This document shows positions 50,299 through 59,842 of a DNA stretch of 64,000 nt, piece by piece (the first letter of the stretch is position 1; each line of letters begins with the position of its first letter). Both the position numbers and the translations under genes were made by a program. The stretch is taken from assembly GCF_002113025.1 (NCBI RefSeq), contig NZ_NEJH01000001.1:62001-126000 (forward strand), written 5' to 3'. The DNA comes from Pseudomonas sp. B28(2017). Its GTDB lineage: Bacteria > Pseudomonadota > Gammaproteobacteria > Pseudomonadales > Pseudomonadaceae. The notes below the pieces were generated by a model. That model was not told where the DNA came from. It worked only from the letters and a program-made list of their open reading frames with translations, and made no database searches.

Positions 50299-50374
50299 TC
50301 GTCGGATCGCCGCCCGGAGCAGGCTCGCTCCCACAGGTGACCGCGTTCAAATGTGGGAGCGAGCCTGCTCGCGA
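50299..50374. repeat. Hybrid REP element
   Basis: The left arm (50299-50335) joins half of the 9293-9332 palindrome (CGTCGGATCGCCGCCCGG) to a reverse REP half (GAGCAGGCTCGCTCCCACA). The right arm (50352-50374) is an ordinary forward REP hairpin. Such mixed units point to recombination between two repeat families. Confidence 0.8.
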
Positions 50375-50391
50375 TAGTTATCCCAAAGTCA

Positions 50392-51738
50392 TCACCACTG
50401 CGCGCGATGTGAACCCAATTCCGTTGCCGGAAGCGACCATTGCAACGGCGTCGCTGCGATCTTTAAAGGCGCGTGCAATCGGTGCGCCGGCCCCCACGGT
50501 GTCTGCTCCACCATCAACCCCTGATCCTGCTCATCTTCCGCACGTAACGCTTCATTCGTCCCTGGTCCATGCTCGATCAACAACTTCGCCGTACGCGCCA
50601 ACGACAACCGGGCCGAGCCACCCGTTCCGCTGCTCAAGCGCCCTGTCAGCAGCCTGATTGCACTGGCCGCCATCAAATACCCGGTGGCGTGATCGAGGGC
50701 CTGCACCGGCAACGGCGTCGGCTTGTCCGTCTGCTTCCAGCGCATGCCCGCTTCGGCAATGCCACTGCTCATCTGCACCAGGCTGTCGAAGCCTCGGCGG
50801 TTTTGCCATGGGCCGCTCCAGCCATAGGCGTTCAGGCAAACGTCAATCAGGTCCGGGTTCAGTTGGTGACGCTCATTCGTGCCGAAGCCAAGTCGCTCCA
50901 GCGCATCGGCACGATAGCCATGGAGCAGAATGTCGGCGTCCTTGAGCAGGCATTCGAATACGGTGCGGTCGGACTTGTCGTTCAGATCAAGATGCGCGCA
51001 ACGTTTTCCCAAAGTGACTTCAGGCACCACCCCCGGCTCGCTCCAGGTCGGTGGATCGATGCGCAAGACATCGGCGCCGAGGCCAGCCATGAAGCGGCTG
51101 GCGATGGGGCCTGCCAGTACCCGGGTCAAGTCCAGCACCTTGATGCCGGCCAGTGGTCGAGCCACTGAACCTGTCCACGGTCTGCGGTTCTGGCCTGGGT
51201 TGTTGGCAAATTGAATCAAGGGCTCGGCATTGACCGCCTGGCCTTGAGGGTGGGCCTGCCATTGTTCCCAGGTACGCATTTCGGCGGCACAACCACCGGC
51301 ATCGACCACCGCCTGTTCCAGTTCGTTCTTCGCCCATTGCGCCACTTTGCCGGCCATCGACGCACGGTCGGCACAGGCACCGAGCACACTTTCTGCCGCG
51401 GCGCGGTGATGGGGTGCGTTGGTGTGCAGGCGAATCCAGCCATCGCGGGTGGCATAGTCACCGGCCACCGGGTCCCACAGTGGTGGAGCGTTCCAGCCGA
51501 TCGGGCGAATCGAGGTGGCGAACCAGAAGGATGCCAGGCGTCGGTCAACTTCAAGGTCGGGCAGGCGTCCGGTTTGTTGGTGCAGCAGTTCGCTGATGGC
51601 CTGGCCGGCGGCGGCCACGCTGGAGCAGGCCAGATCAGTGGCGGCAAACGCCGAGGGCAGGGCGCCGCTGGAGGTGAATGGAATCGGGGTATGGGGCAAA
51701 CCGAGTGCGGCTTGAATGGACGTGAGCAGATCAGTCAT
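50392..51738 (-). CDS. CoA-transferase family III (CaiB/BaiF) protein with unusual domain order
   Basis: The 448-residue protein begins MTDLLTSIQAALGLPHTPIP. The classical N-terminal CoA-transferase III segment, LAGIKVLDLTRVLAGPIASR with LGADVLRIDPP, starts only at about residue 196. The catalytic Asp is Asp318 in GFDSLVQMSSG. Residues ~60-180 (DGWIRLHTNAPHHRAAAESV) resemble the region that normally follows the catalytic half. The arrangement suggests a fused or rearranged enzyme. The acyl substrate is unknown, and no linked acyl-CoA gene is present. Confidence 0.83.
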   Translation of the reverse strand: MTDLLTSIQAALGLPHTPIPFTSSGALPSAFAATDLACSSVAAAGQAISELLHQQTGRLPDLEVDRRLASFWFATSIRPIGWNAPPLWDPVAGDYATRDGWIRLHTNAPHHRAAAESVLGACADRASMAGKVAQWAKNELEQAVVDAGGCAAEMRTWEQWQAHPQGQAVNAEPLIQFANNPGQNRRPWTGSVARPLAGIKVLDLTRVLAGPIASRFMAGLGADVLRIDPPTWSEPGVVPEVTLGKRCAHLDLNDKSDRTVFECLLKDADILLHGYRADALERLGFGTNERHQLNPDLIDVCLNAYGWSGPWQNRRGFDSLVQMSSGIAEAGMRWKQTDKPTPLPVQALDHATGYLMAASAIRLLTGRLSSGTGGSARLSLARTAKLLIEHGPGTNEALRAEDEQDQGLMVEQTPWGPAHRLHAPLKIAATPLQWSLPATELGSHRAQW

Positions 51739-51802
51739 CGAGGGGCCTCCGGAGCGAGAGGCCGAGCATAGATCAAAAAACTCGCAGGCCGAATGAAATC
51801 CC

Positions 51803-51891
51803 TGTGGGAGCGAGCCTGCTCGCGAAGCGATTTGTCAGTCAGCATAACTGTTGAATGTGCTGGCTTTTTCGCGAGCAGGCTCGCTCCCACA
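51803..51891. repeat. REPIN between the CoA-transferase and chemoreceptor genes
   Basis: Forward hairpin 51803-51825 and reverse hairpin 51869-51891, 43-base spacer. Confidence 0.9.
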
Positions 51892-51910
51892 AGGGGGATG
51901 TGGCGATAGT

Positions 51911-54049
51911 TTAAACGCGGAACTGATCCATCAACTTCATCTGGTGGCTGGTCAGTGCGTTGAGCTGGCCGCTGATCTGCGCCGATTCGGTGGCCTGGCC
52001 GGTCAGGGTTTCGGTGACGGTGCGGATCGCCGAGACGTTGCGGTTGACCTCTTCGGCCACGGCGCTTTGCTGCTCGGCGGCGCTGGCGATTTGCAGGTTC
52101 ATGTCGCTGATCACGGTGACCGCGTCGCTGATCTTGCTCAAGGCCTGGACCGCCTGCTGGATCTGCCCGGCATTGCTGTGAGCCTGGGTCTGGCTTGAAT
52201 GCATGGTGGCGACCACGCCGCGGGTGCCGGACTGGATGCGTTCGATCACCAGACGAATTTCTTCCACCGAATCCTGGGTGCGTTTGGCCAGGTTGCGCAC
52301 TTCATCGGCCACCACCGCAAAGCCGCGACCGCTCTCGCCGGCGCGGGCGGCTTCAATCGCCGCATTGAGGGCCAGCAGGTTGGTTTGCTCGGCGATGCTG
52401 CGAATCACCTCCAGCACGGAACCGATCTGTTCGCTGTTGACCGCGAGGGCTTCTACTTCGGTTACGGCCTTGCTGACTTCGTCGGCCAGTTGATTGATAT
52501 CGCGGGTGCTGCGCTCGATGATCGACATGCCGTCGCGGGCCGACTGGTCGGCGCCCTTGGCAGCGTTGGCCGCGCTCGAGGCGCTGTTGGCAACATCGTG
52601 GGCGGTGGCGCTCATCTCGTTGGAAGCCGTGGCGACCTGGTCGATTTCGCGGAACTGCACCAGCATGCCTTCGCTGGTCTGGCGGGCAATCTCCGACGAC
52701 TGATCGGCTGTGCCGCGGGCGTCGGTGATGCTTTGCTTGATCTGCGCGATGGTCGGTTGCAGCTTGTCGAGGAAGCGGTTGAACCAGCTCACCAGTTCGC
52801 CGAGTTCGTCCTGCTTGCTGTAGTGCAGGCGCTGAGTCAGGTCGCCGTCGCCGCTGGCAATCGCCTTGAGCATCTTCGCCACGCTATTGATCGGCCGGGT
52901 GACGCCGGATGCGGTGAGCCACATCAGCAGCAGACCGAGCACACCGGCGATCACCGCCACCGACAAGGCCTTGATCGTGCCGCTTTGCTGGGCATCGTCG
53001 AGCACTGCCTGCAGTTTCACCGAGTCGGCCATCAGCACTTGTCTGGGCAGGTCGATCACCACGGCCCAGGCCTTGGCATCGGCAATCGGGCTGACCGGGT
53101 ACACCGCACGGATCAGGTCGCCTTGCTGGAGAAGCTTCGGTGCGCCGCTACCGAGCAATTGCAGAATGTCCTTGCCATCCGCACCCAGGGTGTCGCCGAT
53201 GCGTTTGCCGACTTTCGTCGCATCGACGCTGTAGGCAGCCATCACGCCGGTGCCGGAGACGATCAGCATGTGCCCGGCGTTGTTGAACAGTTCGCGCTGG
53301 GAATCGACCGCCGCCGCTTGCAGGGCGTCGAGGGCGATGTCGACACCGACCACACCGATGGACTTGCCATCCACCAGCAACGGTACGGAAATGGTAGTCA
53401 TCAACACGTCCTTGCCGCCGACAGTATCGGCGTACGGGTCGAGCAGGCAGGTGCGCTTGCTGTCCCGCGGGCAGGTGTACCAGACGTTGTACGGTGTGCC
53501 GCTGAGGTTCAGGGTGGTCTTGGTCATGTCCTCTTCGACCATGATCGTGTTCAGCGACTCACCCCCGGCGCGGCTCCAGTACGTGGCGAAACGCCCGACC
53601 TCGTTGGATTGACGGGCGGCGTCACTGACGAACTCGTTGTCCTTGCCGTCCAGGCCGTTGGGTTCGAACGCCAGCCAGATGCCCAGCACTTTGCCGTTGC
53701 GTTCGAAGGCGGTTTTCAGGCTCTGGTTCAACTCTTCACGCAAGGCGCCGGGCTCCAGCGAACGCTTGGCGGCCAGGTTGCGCATGTCCTGGATCTGGTC
53801 CGCCAGGGCCGTGACCACCGTCAGGGTTTCACCGAATGTCTTCTGCACCCGCACCGCTTGCTCGGCGGCTTTGGCCTGGAGCAGGTCCTGCACACTGGCG
53901 GTGAGCATTCTGCTGCTGGAGTCATTGACCAGGTCATCGTTCTGATTGGTCTGGTAAATGTTCATGCCCACTATCAATGCGACTACACCCAGCAGGCACA
54001 GACCGGACAGCAGGACAATTTTCAGGCGGATGGACAGTGAGTCGAACAT
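51911..54049 (-). CDS. Methyl-accepting chemotaxis protein with dCache domain
   Basis: The 712-residue receptor has a membrane helix at ~10-32, a long periplasmic dCache domain (~40-360), a second helix (~365-390), a HAMP domain and a signalling domain with the hairpin tip [20 protein letters not shown]. Its pocket reads PYNVWY, then a Tyr in LLDPY and an Asp in VVGVDIA. It lacks the Arg and first Tyr of the amino-acid signature seen in the receptor at the left edge but keeps the Trp-Tyr, Tyr and Asp. An amine-type ligand is possible; the ligand is not known. It has no CheR pentapeptide at the C-terminus (ends MDQFRV). Confidence 0.95.
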   Translation of the reverse strand: MFDSLSIRLKIVLLSGLCLLGVVALIVGMNIYQTNQNDDLVNDSSSRMLTASVQDLLQAKAAEQAVRVQKTFGETLTVVTALADQIQDMRNLAAKRSLEPGALREELNQSLKTAFERNGKVLGIWLAFEPNGLDGKDNEFVSDAARQSNEVGRFATYWSRAGGESLNTIMVEEDMTKTTLNLSGTPYNVWYTCPRDSKRTCLLDPYADTVGGKDVLMTTISVPLLVDGKSIGVVGVDIALDALQAAAVDSQRELFNNAGHMLIVSGTGVMAAYSVDATKVGKRIGDTLGADGKDILQLLGSGAPKLLQQGDLIRAVYPVSPIADAKAWAVVIDLPRQVLMADSVKLQAVLDDAQQSGTIKALSVAVIAGVLGLLLMWLTASGVTRPINSVAKMLKAIASGDGDLTQRLHYSKQDELGELVSWFNRFLDKLQPTIAQIKQSITDARGTADQSSEIARQTSEGMLVQFREIDQVATASNEMSATAHDVANSASSAANAAKGADQSARDGMSIIERSTRDINQLADEVSKAVTEVEALAVNSEQIGSVLEVIRSIAEQTNLLALNAAIEAARAGESGRGFAVVADEVRNLAKRTQDSVEEIRLVIERIQSGTRGVVATMHSSQTQAHSNAGQIQQAVQALSKISDAVTVISDMNLQIASAAEQQSAVAEEVNRNVSAIRTVTETLTGQATESAQISGQLNALTSHQMKLMDQFRV

Positions 54050-54249
54050 AGGGCGAACTCGCGAATGGATGAAGTGTTGGCTGTGGGCCGTTGCGGCTCA
54101 CTCGCTAAGTCCGTTTAGCGCCGATCAATGCACATCGGCGTGGCGTTGAGGTTACATAAGGGGCTACCCGACGAACGGTAGTGGTTGAACGTTTGCGCAG
54201 AAAAATGTGCCGAAAAGCGTCTCAAAACGAGGAAAAATCGCGGAATTGT

Positions 54250-54639
54250 TCAGGAGGGTTCTGGCAGTGATTCCGGTCGTGACCAGATCCACAGATTGCC
54301 CAGCCCCATTCCGGCAATCGCCAGGTAGACCGGCCAGCCGTGATCGAGCATCACCAGCATCAGGCCAGCACATACCAGCATGCTGACAGTGGCGCTGATT
54401 TTTGCCCGGCGCGCGATGATCTTGCCGTTGCGCCAGTTATGGAGGATGGGGCCAAACAGCCGGTGGTTTTCCAGCCAGGCACTCAGGCGCGGCGAACTGC
54501 GGGTCGCGGCCCAGGCGGCCAGCAGGATGAATTCGGTGGTGGGCAGTCCGGGAATGACAATGGCGATCAGGCCGATACCCAGGCTGACATAGGCCAGCAG
54601 GCCGAAGAGGAGGCGCGAGAGTCTGGAGGAGGTAGGCAT
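54250..54639 (-). CDS. YbaN/DUF454 family inner-membrane protein
   Basis: The start MPTSSRLSRLLFGLLAYVSL gives 129 residues; an earlier in-frame Met is Cys-rich junk. Three helices are predicted (~8-45, 85-103, 106-122). The family signature GLIAIVIPGLPTTEFILLAA is followed by WLENHRLFGPILHNWRNG. The function is unknown. In other bacteria members lie beside heme-uptake or heme-oxygenase genes; here hemO is the upstream neighbour. Confidence 0.88.
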   Translation of the reverse strand: MPTSSRLSRLLFGLLAYVSLGIGLIAIVIPGLPTTEFILLAAWAATRSSPRLSAWLENHRLFGPILHNWRNGKIIARRAKISATVSMLVCAGLMLVMLDHGWPVYLAIAGMGLGNLWIWSRPESLPEPS

Positions 54640-54693
54640 GGGCTCAAGGCAACATGTGAGGCTGATCGAAATCTTACGGATTTGCATCGTCCC

Positions 54694-54783
54694 TGTGGGG
54701 GCGAGCCTGCTCGCGATAGCGGAGTATCAGTCGACAATCATGCTGTCTGGAATACCGTCATCGCGAGCAGGCTCGCTCCCACA
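54694..54783. repeat. REPIN between the YbaN-type gene and hemO
   Basis: Forward hairpin 54694-54716 (GGGGCG variant) and reverse hairpin 54761-54783, 44-base spacer. Confidence 0.88.
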
Positions 54784-54798
54784 GGGGAATGTAATGTA

Positions 54799-55407
54799 TC
54801 AGGCGACTTCCGGAGTGCTGGCGTAAGCCTGCTCCAGCAACACCGTAAAACGGTTGAACGCCTCGATGGCGCCTTTTTCCGCTTCGGCTTCTTCCCGGGC
54901 GCTGAATTCCAGGCCGTCCAGGGTCTTGACGAAGCTTTTCCAGCCTTCAGCGCGGCCGCCGGCCGGTTCGCCGAGGTGGCGGGCGCCGAAGGTTTCGCTA
55001 AGGCCAAGGCCCACTGCACGCTTGAGCAGGAAGGCTGCGCCGAGTTTCGAGCCTTCGGAGACGAAGATCCAGCCCAGGGCTTCGGCTCTGGTCGGGTTCT
55101 TCAGGGCACCGGCAACAGGCGCCGGCACGTCGGTGTCCAGGTCCGCCAGGTCAGCCCTGGCCGCCTCGGCACGGCAGCGGGCCGGCAGGTCCGGGACGAT
55201 GGCGGTCAGTTCGGCATCGTTGTACAGCGACACCAGTTCCGACTGGAACAGGTACTGCGCAACCACGAAGCGGGCGAAACTGGCCTGGGCTTCAAACGGG
55301 GAGTGGGCCTTGACCAGGGCATCGAGCCGGGTGTGCGGCTCGTTGGTGATCTGGTTCAAGCGCTGGGAACGCAAGCTGGGGCGTTGCTCGGTGTTGTGGG
55401 TAGTCAT
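54799..55407 (-). CDS. hemO: Biliverdin-producing heme oxygenase (PigA/HemO type)
   Basis: The enzyme opens heme to biliverdin, carbon monoxide and iron. The 202-residue protein starts MTTHNTEQRPSLRSQRLNQI. The proximal heme ligand is His25 in NEPHTRLDAL, and the distal helix contains LGWIFVSEGSKLGAAFLL with the glycines that contact the heme face. It follows the heme receptor gene on the same strand after 112 bases that include a hairpin. The place in the module indicates use of host or environmental heme as an iron source. Confidence 0.94.
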   Translation of the reverse strand: MTTHNTEQRPSLRSQRLNQITNEPHTRLDALVKAHSPFEAQASFARFVVAQYLFQSELVSLYNDAELTAIVPDLPARCRAEAARADLADLDTDVPAPVAGALKNPTRAEALGWIFVSEGSKLGAAFLLKRAVGLGLSETFGARHLGEPAGGRAEGWKSFVKTLDGLEFSAREEAEAEKGAIEAFNRFTVLLEQAYASTPEVA

Positions 55408-55468
55408 GGCAATTCCTTGGGGGAAAAGAGGCGCTTGGTAACGAGACGAACAGGCAGGCGCCTGACAG

Positions 55469-55506
55469 TAAAAAATCCTCGCCGGACGGTTTCAATCAAC
55501 CGCCCG
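55469..55506 (-). terminator. Possible terminator/attenuator between the heme receptor gene and hemO
   Basis: On the minus strand CGGGCGGTT pairs with AACCGTCCG (one G-T pair) around GATTGA, followed after seven bases by a T-run. It could lower read-through from the receptor gene into hemO. Confidence 0.4.
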
Positions 55507-55519
55507 ACGGGATGCCGGA

Positions 55520-58087
55520 TCAGATATCCCAGATCAGGTTGACCGCAAAGTTGCGACCCGGCTGGGTCAGGCGGTCGAGGTTGGCCGGTTGGGTCACCGC
55601 GGCTTCGCCGACGCTGTCAAAGCCGCGCACGTCATCCCATAGCCAGTATTTCTTGTCGGTCAGGTTGTAGACGCCGCCACTGACGGTCACGTCGTCGGTC
55701 ACCTTGTAGAACGCGCTCAGGTCCAGAATACCGAAGCCCGGGGTCTTGAACTGGGTGCTGGTGCCGTCCGGGGATTTGAAGCTGGTGCTGTCGACGCGGT
55801 CCTGCTTCTTCACCAGGGTCCAACTGAGCAGACCGCCGTAGGTGTCCTGGTCATAACCGAGTCCGAACACACCGGTCAGCGGGTTGACGCTGTTGAGCGG
55901 CTCGCCGTTGTCGTCGTTGCGGCCGTAGGCATAGGCCACCGAGCCCCGGGTGTAGAGGCCTTGCGGCGCGCCGAAGGCGTCGAGGTTCAGGTGTCCCTTG
56001 ACCTCGACACCCTTGATGGTGGCGTGTTTGATGTTGTTGCTCTGGAAAGTGGTCTCGGTGTAGCCCGGAGTGATGGCGTTCTCGTCAATGAAGTCGCGGT
56101 ACTTGTTGTAGAACACCGCCACATCAAACGAGCCCTGCTCGAAGTTGCCGCGCAAACCCGTCTCGTAGCTTTTGCTCTTTTCCGGTTCGAGGTTCGGATT
56201 AGGCGCGACCCGATAGCCGCCGGCGATGTTTTCGAAACGACCATACAACGCCTTGGCGGTCGGGGTGCGGAAGCCTTCGGCGTATTGGCCGTACCAGGTG
56301 TAGTGGTCGTCGAAGCTGTAAGTGGTACCGAATTTCGGCGACAGGCGATGCCAGGTTTTGGTTTTGTCGCTCACTTCGCCGTTGCGGCTCTGGTCGGCGG
56401 TGGCCAGGAACTCTTCGGTGATATGCGGCTTGAGCTGGGTGTAGTCGTAGCGTGCACCGGGCAGGAAAGTCCAGTTGCCCCAGCTGATCTGATCCTGGGC
56501 GAACAGGCTGTAGCTGTTGATGGTCGGGTCCGGGAAGTCACTGGCGGGTGTCAGCGTTTCGGTGGCGCTAGGGGCTCCGATGACCCGGCAGGCGCCGGCC
56601 ACGGTCAGGCAAGTGCCAGTGCCGGTACGCAGACCGGTGACTTTGTCCTGCTTGATGGTGGTGCCATAGGTGACGAGGTGGTCGGTGTCGGCGATGGCAA
56701 ACGACTTGTCAGCCTGGGCATCGAATACCCATTGGCGATCCTTGTAGGTGGTATCGCGGTTACGCAGCACGGTCCGTGACGGCGGCGCGTAGATTTCCTC
56801 GGTGCTCTGGTCGGTCTTGGCGATCTGGTAGTTCAACGACCACTTGATGTTGTCGGCCAGTGCGCTGTCCAGACCGAAGCTGTGTTCCAGGCCAAAGCGT
56901 TCGCGGGTGATCGTGTCGTTACCGGTACGGGACTTATAGAAGCCCATACCGCGTCCGGCATTGAACGGGCCGCCCACGGCGCTCAATTGGTTGGTATCGC
57001 GGTCGGCCTTGTAATGCTCGTAGGTCAGGCCCAAACGCGCGTCGTCAGCGTAATCCCAGCCCAGTTTGGCCAGCACGTTGGTGGTGCGCGCATCCTCGGG
57101 GTTGGCCTCGGTACGGTTCAGGCCAGTGCCGCCGGTTTCTCCAAAGGACTCTGTTTCATGGCCGTTGCGCTGACTGAGGTGCAACAGGCCATCGAACTCG
57201 CCGGTACGGCCGGCGACGGTGCCGGAGGTCAACCAGCTGTTGTCGGCCGAGCTGTAGCCGGTTTTCAGGCGTGCGCCGACATCCTTGCCCGGTTTGATGA
57301 TGTCGTCCGGGTCCAGCGTGTAGTAGCTGACCGCACCGCCAATGGCGTTACTGCCATACAGCACCGACGCCGGGCCCCGGAGGATTTCCACACGCTTGAC
57401 GATTTCCGGGTCGACATAGTTGCGGTTGGTCTGGGCATACGGGCCGTTGAAGAAACCGTCAGGCACCTGCACGCCATCGACCTGGGTCAGCACGCGGTCG
57501 CCATCGATGCCGCGAATGTTGTAGCCCGTGATGCCGGCGCGTTGGCCTGTGCCGCCCACCGAAACACCCGGCTCGTACCGCACCAGTTCCTTGATGGTAT
57601 TGACGTTGTTGCGGTCGAGTTCTTCGCGAGTGTGAACGGTGACGGTGCTGGGCACGCTGTCTACCGATTGTTCCTGGCGGGTGGCGCTGATGGTCACCTG
57701 TTGCAGGTTGAGCGTGCTGCCAGTGCTGCGCTTTTCCAGGGCGATGCTGTTGTTGCCCAGTTTGCTATAGCTCAGGTTGGTCCCCACCAACAGGCGATCC
57801 AGGGCTTTCTCCGGCGACAGTGAACCACGCACGCCCGGCGAGGCCACACCTTGCGCCAGCTCCGACGACACGCCGACCTGCCAGCCCGTCACGGCGGTAA
57901 AGGCATTGAGTGCCGACACCAGAGGTTGCTGGGGAATGGCGAACGGGTAATCGCCCATTTTGCGAGCCGGCTGCTCGGTGGCGGTGGCGGCCATGAGCGG
58001 TGCAGCACCGGCCATCAGGATGGCAGCGGTCAGCAGCGACAGCACGCGGGAGGGTGAAGAGGCTGGGCGGGTAAGGCGAGAGGACAT
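55520..58087 (-). CDS. TonB-dependent heme receptor with signalling (STN) domain
   Basis: The start MSSRLTRPASSPSRVLSLLT (GGAG upstream) gives 855 residues with a signal peptide to about MAA. An STN signalling domain follows (~45-120, FAIPQQPLVSALNAFTAVTG), then the plug (~140-265, VEILRGPASVLYGSNAIGGA) and the 22-strand barrel. The heme-receptor boxes FRTP and NPNL are present (GFRTPTAKALYGRF; APNPNLEPEKS). No His lies between the two boxes; Tyr residues do. With the sigma and anti-sigma genes upstream it should both import heme and signal its presence, as in HasR or Bordetella BhuR. Ligand specificity is inferred. Confidence 0.92.
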   Translation of the reverse strand: MSSRLTRPASSPSRVLSLLTAAILMAGAAPLMAATATEQPARKMGDYPFAIPQQPLVSALNAFTAVTGWQVGVSSELAQGVASPGVRGSLSPEKALDRLLVGTNLSYSKLGNNSIALEKRSTGSTLNLQQVTISATRQEQSVDSVPSTVTVHTREELDRNNVNTIKELVRYEPGVSVGGTGQRAGITGYNIRGIDGDRVLTQVDGVQVPDGFFNGPYAQTNRNYVDPEIVKRVEILRGPASVLYGSNAIGGAVSYYTLDPDDIIKPGKDVGARLKTGYSSADNSWLTSGTVAGRTGEFDGLLHLSQRNGHETESFGETGGTGLNRTEANPEDARTTNVLAKLGWDYADDARLGLTYEHYKADRDTNQLSAVGGPFNAGRGMGFYKSRTGNDTITRERFGLEHSFGLDSALADNIKWSLNYQIAKTDQSTEEIYAPPSRTVLRNRDTTYKDRQWVFDAQADKSFAIADTDHLVTYGTTIKQDKVTGLRTGTGTCLTVAGACRVIGAPSATETLTPASDFPDPTINSYSLFAQDQISWGNWTFLPGARYDYTQLKPHITEEFLATADQSRNGEVSDKTKTWHRLSPKFGTTYSFDDHYTWYGQYAEGFRTPTAKALYGRFENIAGGYRVAPNPNLEPEKSKSYETGLRGNFEQGSFDVAVFYNKYRDFIDENAITPGYTETTFQSNNIKHATIKGVEVKGHLNLDAFGAPQGLYTRGSVAYAYGRNDDNGEPLNSVNPLTGVFGLGYDQDTYGGLLSWTLVKKQDRVDSTSFKSPDGTSTQFKTPGFGILDLSAFYKVTDDVTVSGGVYNLTDKKYWLWDDVRGFDSVGEAAVTQPANLDRLTQPGRNFAVNLIWDI

Positions 58088-58195
58088 CGATAGCGCTCCG
58101 TGTCGCACGAATCTTTATAGATGCTGATCGGCATGGTGAGATGCGAATCAATTGCATTGGCTATAACGAGACGTACTGGACCAAGCTATCGAGTA

Positions 58196-58210
58196 AAAAT
58201 AATTCTCATT
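58196..58210 (-). promoter_or_regulatory. Fur-box-like sequence upstream of the heme receptor gene
   Basis: On the minus strand AATGAGAATTATTTT resembles the repeated NATWAT units of a Fur site. It lies about 110 bases before the receptor start and overlaps the stop of the anti-sigma gene. The match is partial. Confidence 0.45.
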
Positions 58211-59175
58211 CAGTTCAATATGACCAGCGCCGGGAATTCCTGGAGCCGGGCCGAGGTGATGTGGGCCAGGGAGCGAACCACGTCCAGGGGCTGATCGAGG
58301 CGATAGTTGCCGGTCACGGCGACATCGGCCAGTTGTTCGTTGTTGTTGATGATCCAGCCCGGGTAGTAGCGACGAAGTTCTGCCAGAACCTGGTTCAACG
58401 GGCAGTTTTCAAACACCAGTCGCCCCTGGACCCACGCCAGGTCGGTGGCGGCATCCAGCCTGGCCGGGCGGTCGAAACCGTTGGGGCCGATGCGAATGCT
58501 TTCCCCGGCGGACAAACGTACCCGCGCATCGTCACGGGTGGCCCGCAGGTCGACATCCCCGCGTTGCACCCGCACTTGCGCCACTCCGTCGAGGTAACGC
58601 ACGGCAAACGCGGTATTGCGAACGCTGGCCGTGACCGGGCCGGCGTCGATTTCCAGTGGCTGCCCGCGACTGGCCTGTACTTCGAAAAACGCTTCGCCCT
58701 GATACAGGCGGGCAACACGTCGCTGGTCGTTGATGGTGCTTGAGAACGCCGAATTGGTGTTGAGCAGAACCTTGGAGCCATCCTCCAGTTGCAGGCGCTG
58801 GCGCTCCCCGACCACGGTCAGGTGATCGGCTTGCAGGCGCATCGGCAAGTTGCTGAAATTGAACAGGCCGAGCAGCAGCACGGCAGCGGTGGCCAGCGGT
58901 TTCCAGTGCGGACGCAGGCGGGCGAGAACGGTGACTTTCGCGGGCCGCGCGGCCAGGCTTTGCGCGCATTGCACCACTTGCGGACTGTCCCAGATCGCCT
59001 GGGCTCTGGCGAACGCCTGGGCATTCAACGGATCGGCGTCAAGCCATGCATGGAATTGGCGGGTCTGCTCCTCGTCGGGACTGCCGAGCACGATCAGCCA
59101 GTCCAGGGCCTGGTCCATCGCGCTTGCGGGATCCTGCGCCGGCGAAGGCTCAGGGGAGCGGTGGTTGTCCGTCAC
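58210..59175 (-). CDS. FecR-type anti-sigma factor of the heme module
   Basis: I choose the GTG at 59175 (MTDNHRSPEPSPAQDPASAM, 321 residues) because GAGGAAA lies just upstream; an ATG further up has no such site. An N-terminal DUF4880 domain (ALDWLIVLGSPDEEQTRQFH) binds the sigma factor. One membrane helix (~88-108) and a periplasmic FecR domain (LQLEDGSKVLLNTNSAF) follow, ending in an STN-like tail. It should hold the sigma factor until the loaded receptor signals. Confidence 0.92.
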   Translation of the reverse strand: MTDNHRSPEPSPAQDPASAMDQALDWLIVLGSPDEEQTRQFHAWLDADPLNAQAFARAQAIWDSPQVVQCAQSLAARPAKVTVLARLRPHWKPLATAAVLLLGLFNFSNLPMRLQADHLTVVGERQRLQLEDGSKVLLNTNSAFSSTINDQRRVARLYQGEAFFEVQASRGQPLEIDAGPVTASVRNTAFAVRYLDGVAQVRVQRGDVDLRATRDDARVRLSAGESIRIGPNGFDRPARLDAATDLAWVQGRLVFENCPLNQVLAELRRYYPGWIINNNEQLADVAVTGNYRLDQPLDVVRSLAHITSARLQEFPALVILN

Positions 59176-59297
59176 GGTGTTTCCTCGGCAGTGTCTGTGC
59201 ACGGCTGTTTTTTTGTGAAGCGTAAAAAAGTGGGGCAAGGGTAGCAAAGCCCGATGATCAGCGCAGTCGGTCCGGTGTATGGGAGAGATCCCGATGC

Positions 59298-59816
59298 TTA
59301 ATCGGTGTTCAAACGATCGGCAACACCGATGCAGATCGACATGATCAATTTGAGCTCTTTCTGCACGGTACTGAGGGACACGTTCAGCTCGTCGGCGATT
59401 TCCTGGTAGCTGTGCCCGTGCAGGCGGCTGTGGATGAAAATCCGCTGTTGGCGGGCGCTGAGTTCACTGAGGCTCACGTTCAGGCGCTCCAGCAATTGTT
59501 CGGCATGGGCGGCGTCTTCGGCGCTGCTGGTGGGGGCGGCGACGCTGTGCACCACCTCCGGCGGCACGTCGTCGACCATGGTGCGTGAATGGATGCGCCG
59601 CGCGCGCAAATGGTCCAGCGCCAGGTTGCGCGCCGTCTGGAAGACAAAGGGCTCAAGATGATCGATGGCCCGTTCGCTCAATGCGCGGGTCACCCGCAGG
59701 TAGGTTTCCTGCAAGAGGTCTTCGGCGGTGCTGTGATTGTTGACCATCCGCTCCAGTGTGCGCAGCAGGGAAGTGCGCTGGGTGAGGAAAACGTGGTTGA
59801 AGCGTGACTGACTCAC
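59298..59816 (-). CDS. ECF sigma factor (FecI/HasI type) of the heme module
   Basis: The 172-residue protein starts MSQSRFNHVFLTQRTSLLRT. Region 2 (~20-85) contains NNHSTAEDLLQETYLRVTRA and ARNLALDHLRARR; region 4 (~115-165) contains LSARQQRIFIHSRLHGHSYQ and IADELNVSLSTVQKEL. Its target is expected to be the receptor promoter in the 122-base gap before the receptor gene. A Fur box lies immediately upstream. Confidence 0.94.
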   Translation of the reverse strand: MSQSRFNHVFLTQRTSLLRTLERMVNNHSTAEDLLQETYLRVTRALSERAIDHLEPFVFQTARNLALDHLRARRIHSRTMVDDVPPEVVHSVAAPTSSAEDAAHAEQLLERLNVSLSELSARQQRIFIHSRLHGHSYQEIADELNVSLSTVQKELKLIMSICIGVADRLNTD

Positions 59817-59842
59817 GGGAGGACCTGATCCATTTCGAGTGA

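Noticed and set aside
54340..55542. 400-residue plus-strand frame over the YbaN and hemO genes
   Set aside because: It is a shadow of two minus-strand genes and includes a REPIN translated as protein.
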